A stretch of 10,046 nt of DNA from Patescibacteria group bacterium. Its GTDB lineage: Bacteria > Patescibacteriota > Microgenomatia > UBA1400 > MFAQ01. The notes beneath the pieces were generated by a model. That model did no database searches, was not told the origin of the DNA, and worked only from the letters and a program-made list of their open reading frames with translations. Below are positions 1 to 5,313 of this stretch, one piece after another. How positions within the stretch are numbered: position 1 is the first letter of the stretch; the number at the start of each line of letters is the position of its first letter. The translations under genes and the position numbers were made by a program. Location of the stretch: NCBI GenBank assembly GCA_018817845.1, contig JAHITH010000076.1:1-10046 (forward strand), written 5' to 3'.

Positions 1-346
1 AATCCATAAAGGCTATATAGGGGGCAAGTAACTCCAGGCCAACAATTGCTTCTTTAATATCTGGGTTCGCAATCATGTTGGCAAAAACTGTTTTTTCTTG
101 ACCATCTAACTCAACTTTAACTTCAAAATAATAGACAATTACTTTATTTCCATCTGCCAACTCTACTTGGCCATAGGTTTTTAACTTTGCCCCTAGATCA
201 ATCAATGTCAATAAAGGTAGGGATAAACTACCATTATGACCAGTATCTAAGAGGGCAGCCATCTCTTTATATTTATTTCGACCGTCAGACCTAACTTTGA
301 TAACTACTTTTGGGTTGCCATCTTGACCATCAAAATAAGCGTGCAT
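1..346 (-). CDS. Retropepsin-like aspartic protease (clan AA), C-terminus cut by window edge
   Basis: Reading the minus strand from the ATG at 346 gives 115 codons open to the window edge. Residues 32-39 read LLDTGHNG, the hydrophobic-hydrophobic-D-T-G active-site signature of single-domain aspartic proteases, with D34 as the predicted catalytic aspartate. A conserved-looking LADG follows at 63-66. Near the edge, IVGLELL (101-107) matches the hydrophobic-G-x-x-LL segment that closes the retropepsin fold. Such proteases work as homodimers, each subunit giving one aspartate; this family knowledge is not visible here. No signal peptide or membrane segment is seen, so it is probably cytoplasmic. 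The start codon lies inside the 3' end of the upstream DUF5678-like gene (17-nt overlap), so the two are probably co-expressed. The substrate is unknown. Family assignment is fairly sure; the C-terminus is missing. Confidence 0.8.
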   Translation of the reverse strand, partial: MHAYFDGQDGNPKVVIKVRSDGRNKYKEMAALLDTGHNGSLSLPLLTLIDLGAKLKTYGQVELADGNKVIVYYFEVKVELDGQEKTVFANMIANPDIKEAIVGLELLAPYIAFMD

Positions 347-623
347 AGTTGTTTGGCGAAGAATATTGCAATGAAGAATGCATGGCAACCTTTTCAAAGC
401 TCCCTATTCTTCTGGTAAACACCACGATATTCGGTAGTTTTTTATTGGCCTTTTCTACTGCTTCTTCTCTAGAATCTCCGATAAAATAAAGACCTGATTC
501 TGGTTCAACAGAAAGATACTTATCTTTATTCTTATTTATAAAGTCTTTATCAAGGCCATCGTATATTTCTTGAGCTCTTGCGACATTTGAAGAAAAACTA
601 GGAACGGCTTGTTGGTTGTCCAT
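330..623 (-). CDS. Small DUF5678-like protein, partner gene of the retropepsin-like protease
   Basis: A 97-residue protein starting MDNQQ at 623. An in-frame ATG at 644 would add seven residues, but it is rejected because a TACACT -10-like box lies 6 nt before the 623 ATG and would overlap that extension. The middle part (about residues 24-80) has a D-K-D-F helix, a short strand with SGLYFIG, a helix EEAVEKANKK and a strand NIVVFTR. This order resembles the DUF5678 family of small alpha/beta proteins of unknown function; the match is from memory of the family pattern, not a search. No membrane segment is present. Its last 17 nt overlap the protease start, a typical sign of translational coupling. 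The function is unknown; it could be a substrate, adaptor or regulator of the protease. Confidence 0.7.
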   Translation of the reverse strand: MDNQQAVPSFSSNVARAQEIYDGLDKDFINKNKDKYLSVEPESGLYFIGDSREEAVEKANKKLPNIVVFTRRIGSFEKVAMHSSLQYSSPNNYARLF

Positions 624-629
624 ACTAAA

Positions 630-635
630 AGTGTA
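630..635 (-). promoter_or_regulatory. Putative -10 box (TACACT) of the DUF5678-like/protease pair
   Basis: TACACT on the minus strand ends 6 nt before the ATG at 623, so transcription would begin at or next to the start codon, giving a leaderless mRNA. No convincing -35 is seen at 16-18 nt spacing; that zone contains a run of eight G on the plus strand (656-663). Confidence 0.45.
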
Positions 636-682
636 ACATATCATTGTAAATAAATGGGGGGGGAGGAATGGCGGGAGGGTGC

Positions 683-785
683 GGGAATGACGTTATTTTC
701 TAGGCTGTGGCAAAACCAATGTGATGTTCAATTCTTTCCACGCGAGATCTTAAGCCCAGATATTCATTATCGAAGAAGCTGCTCA
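683..785. repeat. 103-bp exact direct repeat, copy A
   Basis: Identical base for base to 1158-1260 (offset 475). It covers the last 28 codons plus stop of the 74-residue coiled-coil gene and 17 nt beyond it. The identity ends abruptly at 786 versus 1261, inside the coding region. This points to a recent duplication or gene conversion. Confidence 0.95.
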
Positions 786-924
786 TTATTGCCATATCAG
801 AACGAATCTTGGTGATATCTTTTTTAATAGGAGCAAGCCCCTTACCAAGCTCTTTCTTGACTACCTTCTTGACTACTTTACCAACCACTCCCTCAATCTG
901 TTTCAAGTCTGTTTTTGTAAGCAT
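700..924 (-). CDS. Short coiled-coil protein, paralog 1 (74 aa)
   Basis: The protein starts MLTKTDLKQIE at 924. An upstream in-frame ATG at 1152 would add a 76-residue tail that is just translated repeat DNA, so it is rejected. An extended -10 (TGCTATACT) sits 6 nt before the 924 ATG. Residues 1-48 are rich in K, E and D with regular V, I and L, as expected for a coiled coil (VVKKELG, then IKKDITKIRSD). The C-terminus has SSFFDNEYLGL followed by RVERIEHHIG. No membrane segment is present. Small proteins of this type are, as far as I recall, widespread in CPR genomes with no known function; they may oligomerise or act as scaffold or regulatory partners. The C-terminal 28 residues are identical to paralog 2, which lies directly upstream. 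Confidence 0.8.
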   Translation of the reverse strand: MLTKTDLKQIEGVVGKVVKKVVKKELGKGLAPIKKDITKIRSDMAIMSSFFDNEYLGLRSRVERIEHHIGFATA

Positions 925-930
925 GGATTC

Positions 931-939
931 AGTATAGCA
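931..939 (-). promoter_or_regulatory. Extended -10 promoter of coiled-coil paralog 1
   Basis: TGCTATACT on the minus strand (TG-N plus hexamer) ends 6 nt before the ATG at 924, predicting a leaderless transcript. An ATGACA resembling a -35 lies 15 nt upstream (952-957) inside a dispersed repeat end. The 28 bp at 912-939 recur exactly at 1474-1501, although the DNA further upstream differs; this marks the core promoter as the conserved unit. Confidence 0.7.
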
Positions 940-951
940 AAAAGGGACTAT

Positions 952-1124
952 TGTCATCCCGATTGGAGTCCCGATTCTTATCGAAGACGGAATAGAGGGA
1001 TCCCTGTGGCTGGAAATCATGCAAATAAAATGGTTATTTTGTTTATTGTAGTGCTGTACAGTTGAAAGGCCATACCTGCCGGCAGGCAGGGATCCCTCCA
1101 CTCGAAGACTCGGTCGGGATGACA
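952..1124. repeat. 173-bp repeat element with 11-bp inverted ends
   Basis: The left end reads TGTCATCCCGA (952-962) and the right end TCGGGATGACA (1114-1124), a perfect inverted pair. Inside are two copies of the palindrome AGGGATCCCT (996-1005 and 1088-1097) and a 12-bp palindrome CCTGCCGGCAGG (1075-1086). About 80 bp between the AGGGATCCCT boxes, partly AT-rich, hold no gene. It can be read as a MITE-like element or as two dispersed repeat units head to head. A 21-bp unit, beginning GAAGACTCGG, is repeated directly at 1104-1124 and 1131-1151. Confidence 0.65.
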
Positions 1125-1157
1125 GAGGTAGAAGACTCGGTCGGGATGACATGGGGT

Positions 1158-1260
1158 GGGAATGACGTTATTTTCTAGGCTGTGGCAAAACCAATGTGAT
1201 GTTCAATTCTTTCCACGCGAGATCTTAAGCCCAGATATTCATTATCGAAGAAGCTGCTCA
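1158..1260. repeat. 103-bp exact direct repeat, copy B
   Basis: Second copy of the segment at 683-785. It holds the 3' end of the 103-residue paralog and 17 nt after its stop. Confidence 0.95.
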
Positions 1261-1486
1261 CAATAGCTATATCAGAGCGAATTTTAGTAATATCTTTTTT
1301 AATGGGACCAAGTTCCTTTCTAACTATTTTTTGCATATCAGAACGAATTTCTGAAACGTCCTTCTTAACCGAACCAATTTCATTTTTAAATTCAGTTCTG
1401 ACTGCTCCAAGCTCCTTTTTAACTACTTTTTGAGTTCCAATTTGAACAATCTTTTCAATTTGTTTAAAATCGATTTTTGTAAGCAT
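1175..1486 (-). CDS. Short coiled-coil protein, paralog 2 (103 aa)
   Basis: The protein starts MLTKIDFKQIEKIV at 1486, with an extended -10 6 nt upstream. It carries two related coiled-coil modules: one with KKELG, then SVKKDVSEIRSD (about residues 23-50), and one with RKELG, then PIKKDITKIRSD (about 55-73). Paralog 1 has a single such module, and this explains most of the 29-residue length difference. The C-terminal part (SSFFDNEYLGL, RVERIEHHIG) is identical to paralog 1. No signal peptide, membrane segment or catalytic motif is seen. It is divergent from rpsO, with about 350 bp of repeats between. Paralog 1 lies directly downstream on the same strand but has its own promoter. Function unknown; real as a gene because protein features, promoter and start are shared by both copies. 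Confidence 0.82.
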   Translation of the reverse strand: MLTKIDFKQIEKIVQIGTQKVVKKELGAVRTEFKNEIGSVKKDVSEIRSDMQKIVRKELGPIKKDITKIRSDIAIVSSFFDNEYLGLRSRVERIEHHIGFATA

Positions 1487-1492
1487 GGATTC

Positions 1493-1501
1493 AGTATAGC
1501 A
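1493..1501 (-). promoter_or_regulatory. Extended -10 promoter of coiled-coil paralog 2
   Basis: TGCTATACT on the minus strand, 6 nt before the ATG at 1486, identical in layout to paralog 1. No -35-like box is seen; the first hairpin repeat (1501-1545) abuts it directly, so only the extended -10 is left to define the promoter. Confidence 0.7.
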
Positions 1502-1545
1502 TCAGATTCTGGAGTCCTCGCCGACTCGTCCCCAGAATGACGAGG
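1501..1545. repeat. Dispersed hairpin repeat, unit 1
   Basis: A 45-bp unit with one mismatch to 1676-1720. Arms ATTCTGG (1506-1512) and CCAGAAT (1532-1538) can pair, with an inner AGTC/GACT pairing, followed by the tail GACGAGG. It opens the 347-bp gene-free stretch 1487-1833, which holds only repeats, short AT- or G-rich spacers and the rpsO promoter. Confidence 0.85.
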
Positions 1546-1553
1546 GGGGATGG

Positions 1554-1600
1554 ATTCTGGACAAGCCCCCGCTGAGCGGGACTCTGGCAGAATGACGAGG
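1554..1600. repeat. Dispersed hairpin repeat, variant unit 2
   Basis: It has the same outer arms ATTCTG (1554-1559) and CAGAAT (1588-1593) and the same GACGAGG tail as units 1 and 3, but a different core: CCCGC (1568-1572), loop TGA, GCGGG (1576-1580). A further AATGACGAGG follows at 1609-1618 and an inverted fragment with GTCATTCTGG at 1639-1648. Same family, exchanged centre. Confidence 0.75.
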
Positions 1601-1675
1601 AGAAAAGGAATGACGAGGGGGTGCGAGATGACACTCGTCGTCATTCTGGTAAGTGAGTCTTCGAACGCATCCGGA

Positions 1676-1720
1676 ATCAGATTCTGGAGTCCTCGCAGAC
1701 TCGTCCCCAGAATGACGAGG
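1676..1720. repeat. Dispersed hairpin repeat, unit 3
   Basis: 44 of 45 bases match unit 1; the one difference is C in unit 1 against A here, within the loop. Arms are at 1681-1687 and 1707-1713. All three units have the same orientation. Confidence 0.85.
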
Positions 1721-1735
1721 AGAGGAAGTGGCGGG

Positions 1736-1771
1736 CCCGCCTAACTTTTGCGGTGGCAAAACTTGGGCGGG
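1736..1771. repeat. Strong 16-bp-stem hairpin upstream of rpsO
   Basis: The left arm 1736-1751 (CCCGCCTAACTTTTGC) pairs with 1756-1771 (GCAAAACTTGGGCGGG) around a GGTG loop, with one C/C mismatch and one T-G wobble. A 12-bp palindrome GGCGGGCCCGCC (1730-1741) overlaps the left arm. It lies upstream of the predicted rpsO start of transcription and has no T-tract, so it is more likely a dispersed repeat than a leader structure or intrinsic terminator. Confidence 0.8.
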
Positions 1772-1821
1772 TAAAGGTGGGGGGAGGTGGGAATTGATTT
1801 TGGGGGTTGTTCAATGTAAAA

Positions 1822-1829
1822 TATATACT
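1822..1829 (+). promoter_or_regulatory. Putative -10 region (TATATACT) of the rpsO-pnp transcript
   Basis: TATATA (1822-1827) ends 6 nt before the rpsO ATG at 1834; the overlapping TATACT ends 4 nt before it. Either reading puts the transcript start at or beside the ATG, so the mRNA would be leaderless. No good -35 at standard spacing. Confidence 0.55.
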
Positions 1830-1833
1830 TTGT

Positions 1834-2103
1834 ATGGCATTAGACTCAAAAGTTAAACAAAAAATCATCAGCAAATTTGCTGCAGGCAAAAAGGATACAG
1901 GTTCTCCTAGAGTGCAGATTGCTTTATTAAGCAATCAAATTAGCCAGTTAACGACCCACTTAAAAGAACACAAAAAAGACAATCACTCTCGCCGTGGTCT
2001 ATTAAAAATTATAAGCAAACGCAGACGATTATTAAATTACTTAAACTCAAAAAACCCAATAGATTTTAAAGGTTTGATCAAAGAGCTCAAGATAAACGCA
2101 TAA
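1834..2103 (+). CDS. rpsO: 30S ribosomal protein S15
   Basis: 89 residues, the usual length for bacterial S15. The start MALDSKVKQKII at 1834 is chosen over an in-frame ATG at 1807, because the extra nine residues would be translated from the -10 region and are not part of S15. Family features are clear: TGSPRVQIALLS (about 22-33), then LKEHKKDNHSRRGLLK (about 43-58) with the conserved H-S-R-R-G-L, and SKRRRLLNYL. S15 binds the central domain of 16S rRNA early in small-subunit assembly. It is followed after 6 nt by pnp, the same order as in many bacteria. No Shine-Dalgarno sequence; expression probably uses the leaderless promoter just upstream. Confidence 0.97.
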   Translation: MALDSKVKQKIISKFAAGKKDTGSPRVQIALLSNQISQLTTHLKEHKKDNHSRRGLLKIISKRRRLLNYLNSKNPIDFKGLIKELKINA

Positions 2104-2109
2104 CTATTC

Positions 2110-4233
2110 ATGAAAATTCATTCCACCACCATCGAACTAGATGGTAAAAAAATAACATTAGAAACCGGTCTTTTTGCTCCACAGGCTGCTGGGGCTGTTA
2201 CCGCCCGTTGTGGCGATACTTTAGTCTTAGCTACTGTAGTCAACGGGGGTGAGGTAGAGGGTTTAGATTACTTCCCCTTGCAGGTAGAGTACAGAGACAA
2301 ACATTACGCTGGTGGTATTATCTCTTCTTCTAGATTTGTAAAAAGAGAAACCAGACCTTCAGATAACGAAACTTTAACTGCTAGATTAATTGACCGTTCT
2401 ATTAGACCACTGTTTCCAGAAGATTACAAAGAAGAGGTTCAAGTACTAGTCAACCCCCTAGCCATAGACGGCATAAACGAACCGGAAATCTTGGGTGCAA
2501 TTGCCACCTCTGCCGCCTTGGCCATTTCTAACATTCCTTGGAACGGCCCTTTAGGGGCAGTTCGCTTAGGTACAGATCAAGACGGAAAATTCTTAATAAA
2601 CCCCACCAATGAGCAAATAAAGGCATCAAAATTAGACTTACTAGTTTCTGGTACCAGTAACTCAATTGCCATGGTAGAGGCAGGTGCTCAAGAAGCTACA
2701 GAGAGCACGGTTTTAGAAGCCCTGAAAGCCAGCCAGCCACATTTAGATACCATTGTTTCCGCAATAAACGAACTAGTTGCTATGGTCTCTCCTGTCAAAA
2801 CCAAGGTACTGTCTGTAGATAAAGACGAGGCAAAAATAGCTCTGGTAACCAAGGAGATAGGTAGCTTAGAAGATTTGGTTAAAGGTCTGGCTAAAAAAAC
2901 ACTTAGCCTGTCTCCCATAATCAAGGCCATCGTTGAGAAAAATGAAGATAAGATTGAGGCCAAAGAGGTCAGTAAAATCATAGACGACCTAACCAAGGAC
3001 TTTATTAGGGAGCAAACCTTGGGTAAAAATATTCGCCCCGATGGTCGTTCCCCAGAAGACATTAGAGAAATAAGTTCACAAGTTGCCTTAATCCCCATGG
3101 TTCATGGTTCAGGTCTTTTCCGAAGGGGCTTAACTCATGTTCTTAGTATTGTAACCCTAGCCAGCCCAGACAAAGAACAGTTGATCGATGGCATGAAGGG
3201 TGAAGAAACCAGAAGATATATACACCATTACAACATGCCGGGTTATGCCGTGGGCGAACCTAGAAGAATGGGTTTTACCAATAGGCGTGAAGTTGGTCAT
3301 GGTGCTTTGGCCAGTAAGGCTCTTGAACCTGTATTGCCATCCCACGATGAATTTCCTTATACTATTAGGGTAGTTTCGGAGGTTATGTCTGGCAACGGTA
3401 GTACTTCGCAGGGATCGGTTTGTGGGTCTACTCTTTCTCTGATGGATGCTGGTGTGCCAATTAAAAAACCTGTTGCTGGTATAGCTATGGGTTTAGTTAC
3501 CGATGGTAAAAAATACATTACCTTAAGTGATATTAGCGGACTAGAAGACCACACTGGTGACATGGACTTTAAGGTTGCCGGTACCAAAGACGGCATCACT
3601 GCTATCCAAATGGATGTTAAGGTTCCAGGTGTCAAAGCCGACATTTTGGGTGAAGCTCTAGAGCAAGCCAGAAAAGCCAGGCTTCACATTTTAGAGCAAA
3701 TGTTAAAGACCATAGACAAACCTAGGGCTGAAATTAGCCCTAACGCCCCCCATATTGAGACCTTGACCATTGACCCAGAAAAGATTGGTGAAATCATTGG
3801 TCCGGGTGGTAAAGTAATTCGCCAAATACAAAAAGACTTTGAGGTAGAAATAGGCGTAGAGGACGACGGTGTGGTTAGTATTACCGGTAAGAAAGCAGAC
3901 AAGACCAAGGAAGCCAAAGAATATATTAAAAATCTAACCGCAGAGGCTGAGGTAGGAAAAATTTACCAAGGTACCGTTACCAGGGTTGAATCTTACGGTG
4001 CTTTTGTAGAGGTTATTCCGGGTAAACAAGGTTTAATCCATGTTTCTAGGTTGAGCAATGAATTTATAAATAATGCCTCGGACGTGGTTAAAGAAGGTGA
4101 TTCTATAGAGGTTAAGGTTTATGAAATAGATGATCAGGGTAGAATAAATCTAATTCCAACTAATGTTAAACCCAAAACAGACAGCCACAGAAAATCTTTC
4201 TCTCCTGCAAGAAAGTTTCAGGACCACCGCTAA
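2110..4233 (+). CDS. pnp: Polyribonucleotide nucleotidyltransferase (PNPase)
   Basis: A 707-residue phosphorolytic 3'-5' exoribonuclease, near the usual length of about 700. Domain order is complete: a first RNase PH-like core (about 10-140, with VEYRDKHYAGG and the RSIRPLFP stretch), a helical linker, a second, catalytic RNase PH-like core (about 320-540), a KH domain with GPGG at 564-567 and an S1 domain (about 616-683). Catalytic-core signatures are intact, including FPYTIRVVSEV, VCGSTLSLMDAGVP and DHTGDMDFK (480-488), with the two aspartates (480, 486) known to matter in E. coli PNPase. It is expected to form a trimeric ring and degrade or tail RNA. It starts 6 nt after rpsO with no visible ribosome binding site or own promoter, so co-transcription is likely. 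The basic tail after S1 is short (about 24 residues). Confidence 0.98.
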   Translation: MKIHSTTIELDGKKITLETGLFAPQAAGAVTARCGDTLVLATVVNGGEVEGLDYFPLQVEYRDKHYAGGIISSSRFVKRETRPSDNETLTARLIDRSIRPLFPEDYKEEVQVLVNPLAIDGINEPEILGAIATSAALAISNIPWNGPLGAVRLGTDQDGKFLINPTNEQIKASKLDLLVSGTSNSIAMVEAGAQEATESTVLEALKASQPHLDTIVSAINELVAMVSPVKTKVLSVDKDEAKIALVTKEIGSLEDLVKGLAKKTLSLSPIIKAIVEKNEDKIEAKEVSKIIDDLTKDFIREQTLGKNIRPDGRSPEDIREISSQVALIPMVHGSGLFRRGLTHVLSIVTLASPDKEQLIDGMKGEETRRYIHHYNMPGYAVGEPRRMGFTNRREVGHGALASKALEPVLPSHDEFPYTIRVVSEVMSGNGSTSQGSVCGSTLSLMDAGVPIKKPVAGIAMGLVTDGKKYITLSDISGLEDHTGDMDFKVAGTKDGITAIQMDVKVPGVKADILGEALEQARKARLHILEQMLKTIDKPRAEISPNAPHIETLTIDPEKIGEIIGPGGKVIRQIQKDFEVEIGVEDDGVVSITGKKADKTKEAKEYIKNLTAEAEVGKIYQGTVTRVESYGAFVEVIPGKQGLIHVSRLSNEFINNASDVVKEGDSIEVKVYEIDDQGRINLIPTNVKPKTDSHRKSFSPARKFQDHR

Positions 4234-4238
4234 TCTCG

Positions 4239-4244
4239 TATACT
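4239..4244 (+). promoter_or_regulatory. Putative internal -10 box (TATACT) before the Lon-like gene
   Basis: TATACT ends 10 nt before the ATG at 4255 in the 21-nt gap after pnp. The mRNA leader would be only a few nucleotides. No clear -35, which would fall in the end of pnp. Hexamer and spacing are identical to those before ftsK. Confidence 0.55.
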
Positions 4245-4254
4245 AAAAGCTATC

Positions 4255-5313
4255 ATGCCTATTCAAGACAACCAAGACCTAGTAAAAAAAGACCTAATCG
4301 ATCTTCGACAAAAACTAAAATCCGTTACTTTGCCAGCAGAGTTGCTTGAAAAGGCAAGCTCTATGGTAGAAAGACTAGAGCGGATGTTTTTTCAGGGTTT
4401 TTATTCTCAAGAGTTTGAAAAAACTAGACACTATATAGACTGGATAACCAAGGTTCCTTGGACTGAAAAGGCAGAAAGAGCCATAGACCTTAGTTTGATT
4501 AAAGACACTTTAGATAAGCATCACTACGGCATGGAAGAAGTAAAAGAAAGAATTTTGGAATACATGTCCGTTTTAAAACTTAGAACAGAAAAGGGGTTGG
4601 GAACAGCTAGGGCCCCGATTATTTTTCTTGTGGGCCTAGTCGGTACCGGGAAAACCACCTTTGCCTACGCTCTTTCCGAGGCCCTTGGCCGTCCAATAGC
4701 CAGAATTCCATTTGGTGGAATGGGAAGCGCCAGAGATCTAAGAGGTCAGTCTAGCCTGCATTTAGAGTCAGAACCAGGTCATGTAATTAAAGCTCTAACT
4801 AGAGTCAAGGTCAAAAATCCAATTATCTTGTTGGACGAAATAGATAGGGTTACAGAAGAAGCCAGAGCAGACGTTATGGGAGTTTTGGTAGAGCTTTTAG
4901 ATCCGTCCCAAAACGATCGTTTTCTAGATCACTATATAGACTACCCGGTAGACCTATCAGAAGTACTTTTTATAGCTACCGGCAACAATACTGGTAACGT
5001 GGCCACCGCCGTACTAGACAGGCTAGAACCAATTAGAATGCCAAGTTATACAGATCAAGAAAAAATCACCATCGGTAAAGATTACCTCTTACCAAAAGCT
5101 CTTGAACTGTCCGGTCTTGATAGTAATGCCCTTACTATTGCGGAAGATCTTTGGCCCAATATTGTTAGACCTTTAGGTTACGACGCCGGCATAAGAACCT
5201 TAAACCGAACCATAGAAGGTATTACCAGAAAAACTGCTAAACTTATAGTTGAAAATAAAGTCCAGGCTGTTAACATTACCTCGACCAATATTAAAGATTA
5301 CTTACCTAAATAA
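4255..5313 (+). CDS. Lon-type AAA+ ATPase lacking the protease domain
   Basis: 352 residues aligning to the central part of Lon. Residues 10-75 match the helical segment before the AAA+ module (YIDWITKVPW resembles the Lon YLDWLLxLPW motif), and HHYGMEEVKERILEYMSVLKL (89-109) is typical Lon. The ATPase parts are intact: Walker A GLVGTGKT (127-134), Walker B IILLDE (190-195), sensor 1 near N244/N245, arginine finger R256 in LDRLEPI and sensor 2 R314 in AGIRTLNR. The protein ends right after the AAA+ lid. The N-terminal substrate-binding domain and the Ser-Lys protease domain are both absent, and the next gene starts on the following base, so no in-place protease part exists. It probably uses ATP to unfold or remodel proteins, with a separate protease or none. 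Not a frameshift: the 3' end is clean. Confidence 0.88.
   Translation: MPIQDNQDLVKKDLIDLRQKLKSVTLPAELLEKASSMVERLERMFFQGFYSQEFEKTRHYIDWITKVPWTEKAERAIDLSLIKDTLDKHHYGMEEVKERILEYMSVLKLRTEKGLGTARAPIIFLVGLVGTGKTTFAYALSEALGRPIARIPFGGMGSARDLRGQSSLHLESEPGHVIKALTRVKVKNPIILLDEIDRVTEEARADVMGVLVELLDPSQNDRFLDHYIDYPVDLSEVLFIATGNNTGNVATAVLDRLEPIRMPSYTDQEKITIGKDYLLPKALELSGLDSNALTIAEDLWPNIVRPLGYDAGIRTLNRTIEGITRKTAKLIVENKVQAVNITSTNIKDYLPK

Noticed and set aside
925..1152. N-terminal extension of coiled-coil paralog 1 from the ATG at 1152
   Set aside because: The added 76 residues translate dispersed repeat DNA and skip a clear extended -10/ATG that paralog 2 shares exactly.
1501..1720. CRISPR array
   Set aside because: Only three units, irregular spacing, palindromic cores that differ between units and no cas genes.
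1423..1934. ORFs across the repeat cluster on both strands (1423-1644, 1502-1759, 1550-1744, 1677-1934)
   Set aside because: Their products are translated hairpin repeats, and they overlap rpsO or the coiled-coil gene; no start signals or protein features.
2688..3917. Long minus-strand ORFs inside pnp (for example 2688-3098, 3357-3644, 3684-3917)
   Set aside because: They lie antisense to a fully convincing PNPase, have low-complexity S/T/I/L-rich products and no family signal; they are shadows of the sense codon use.
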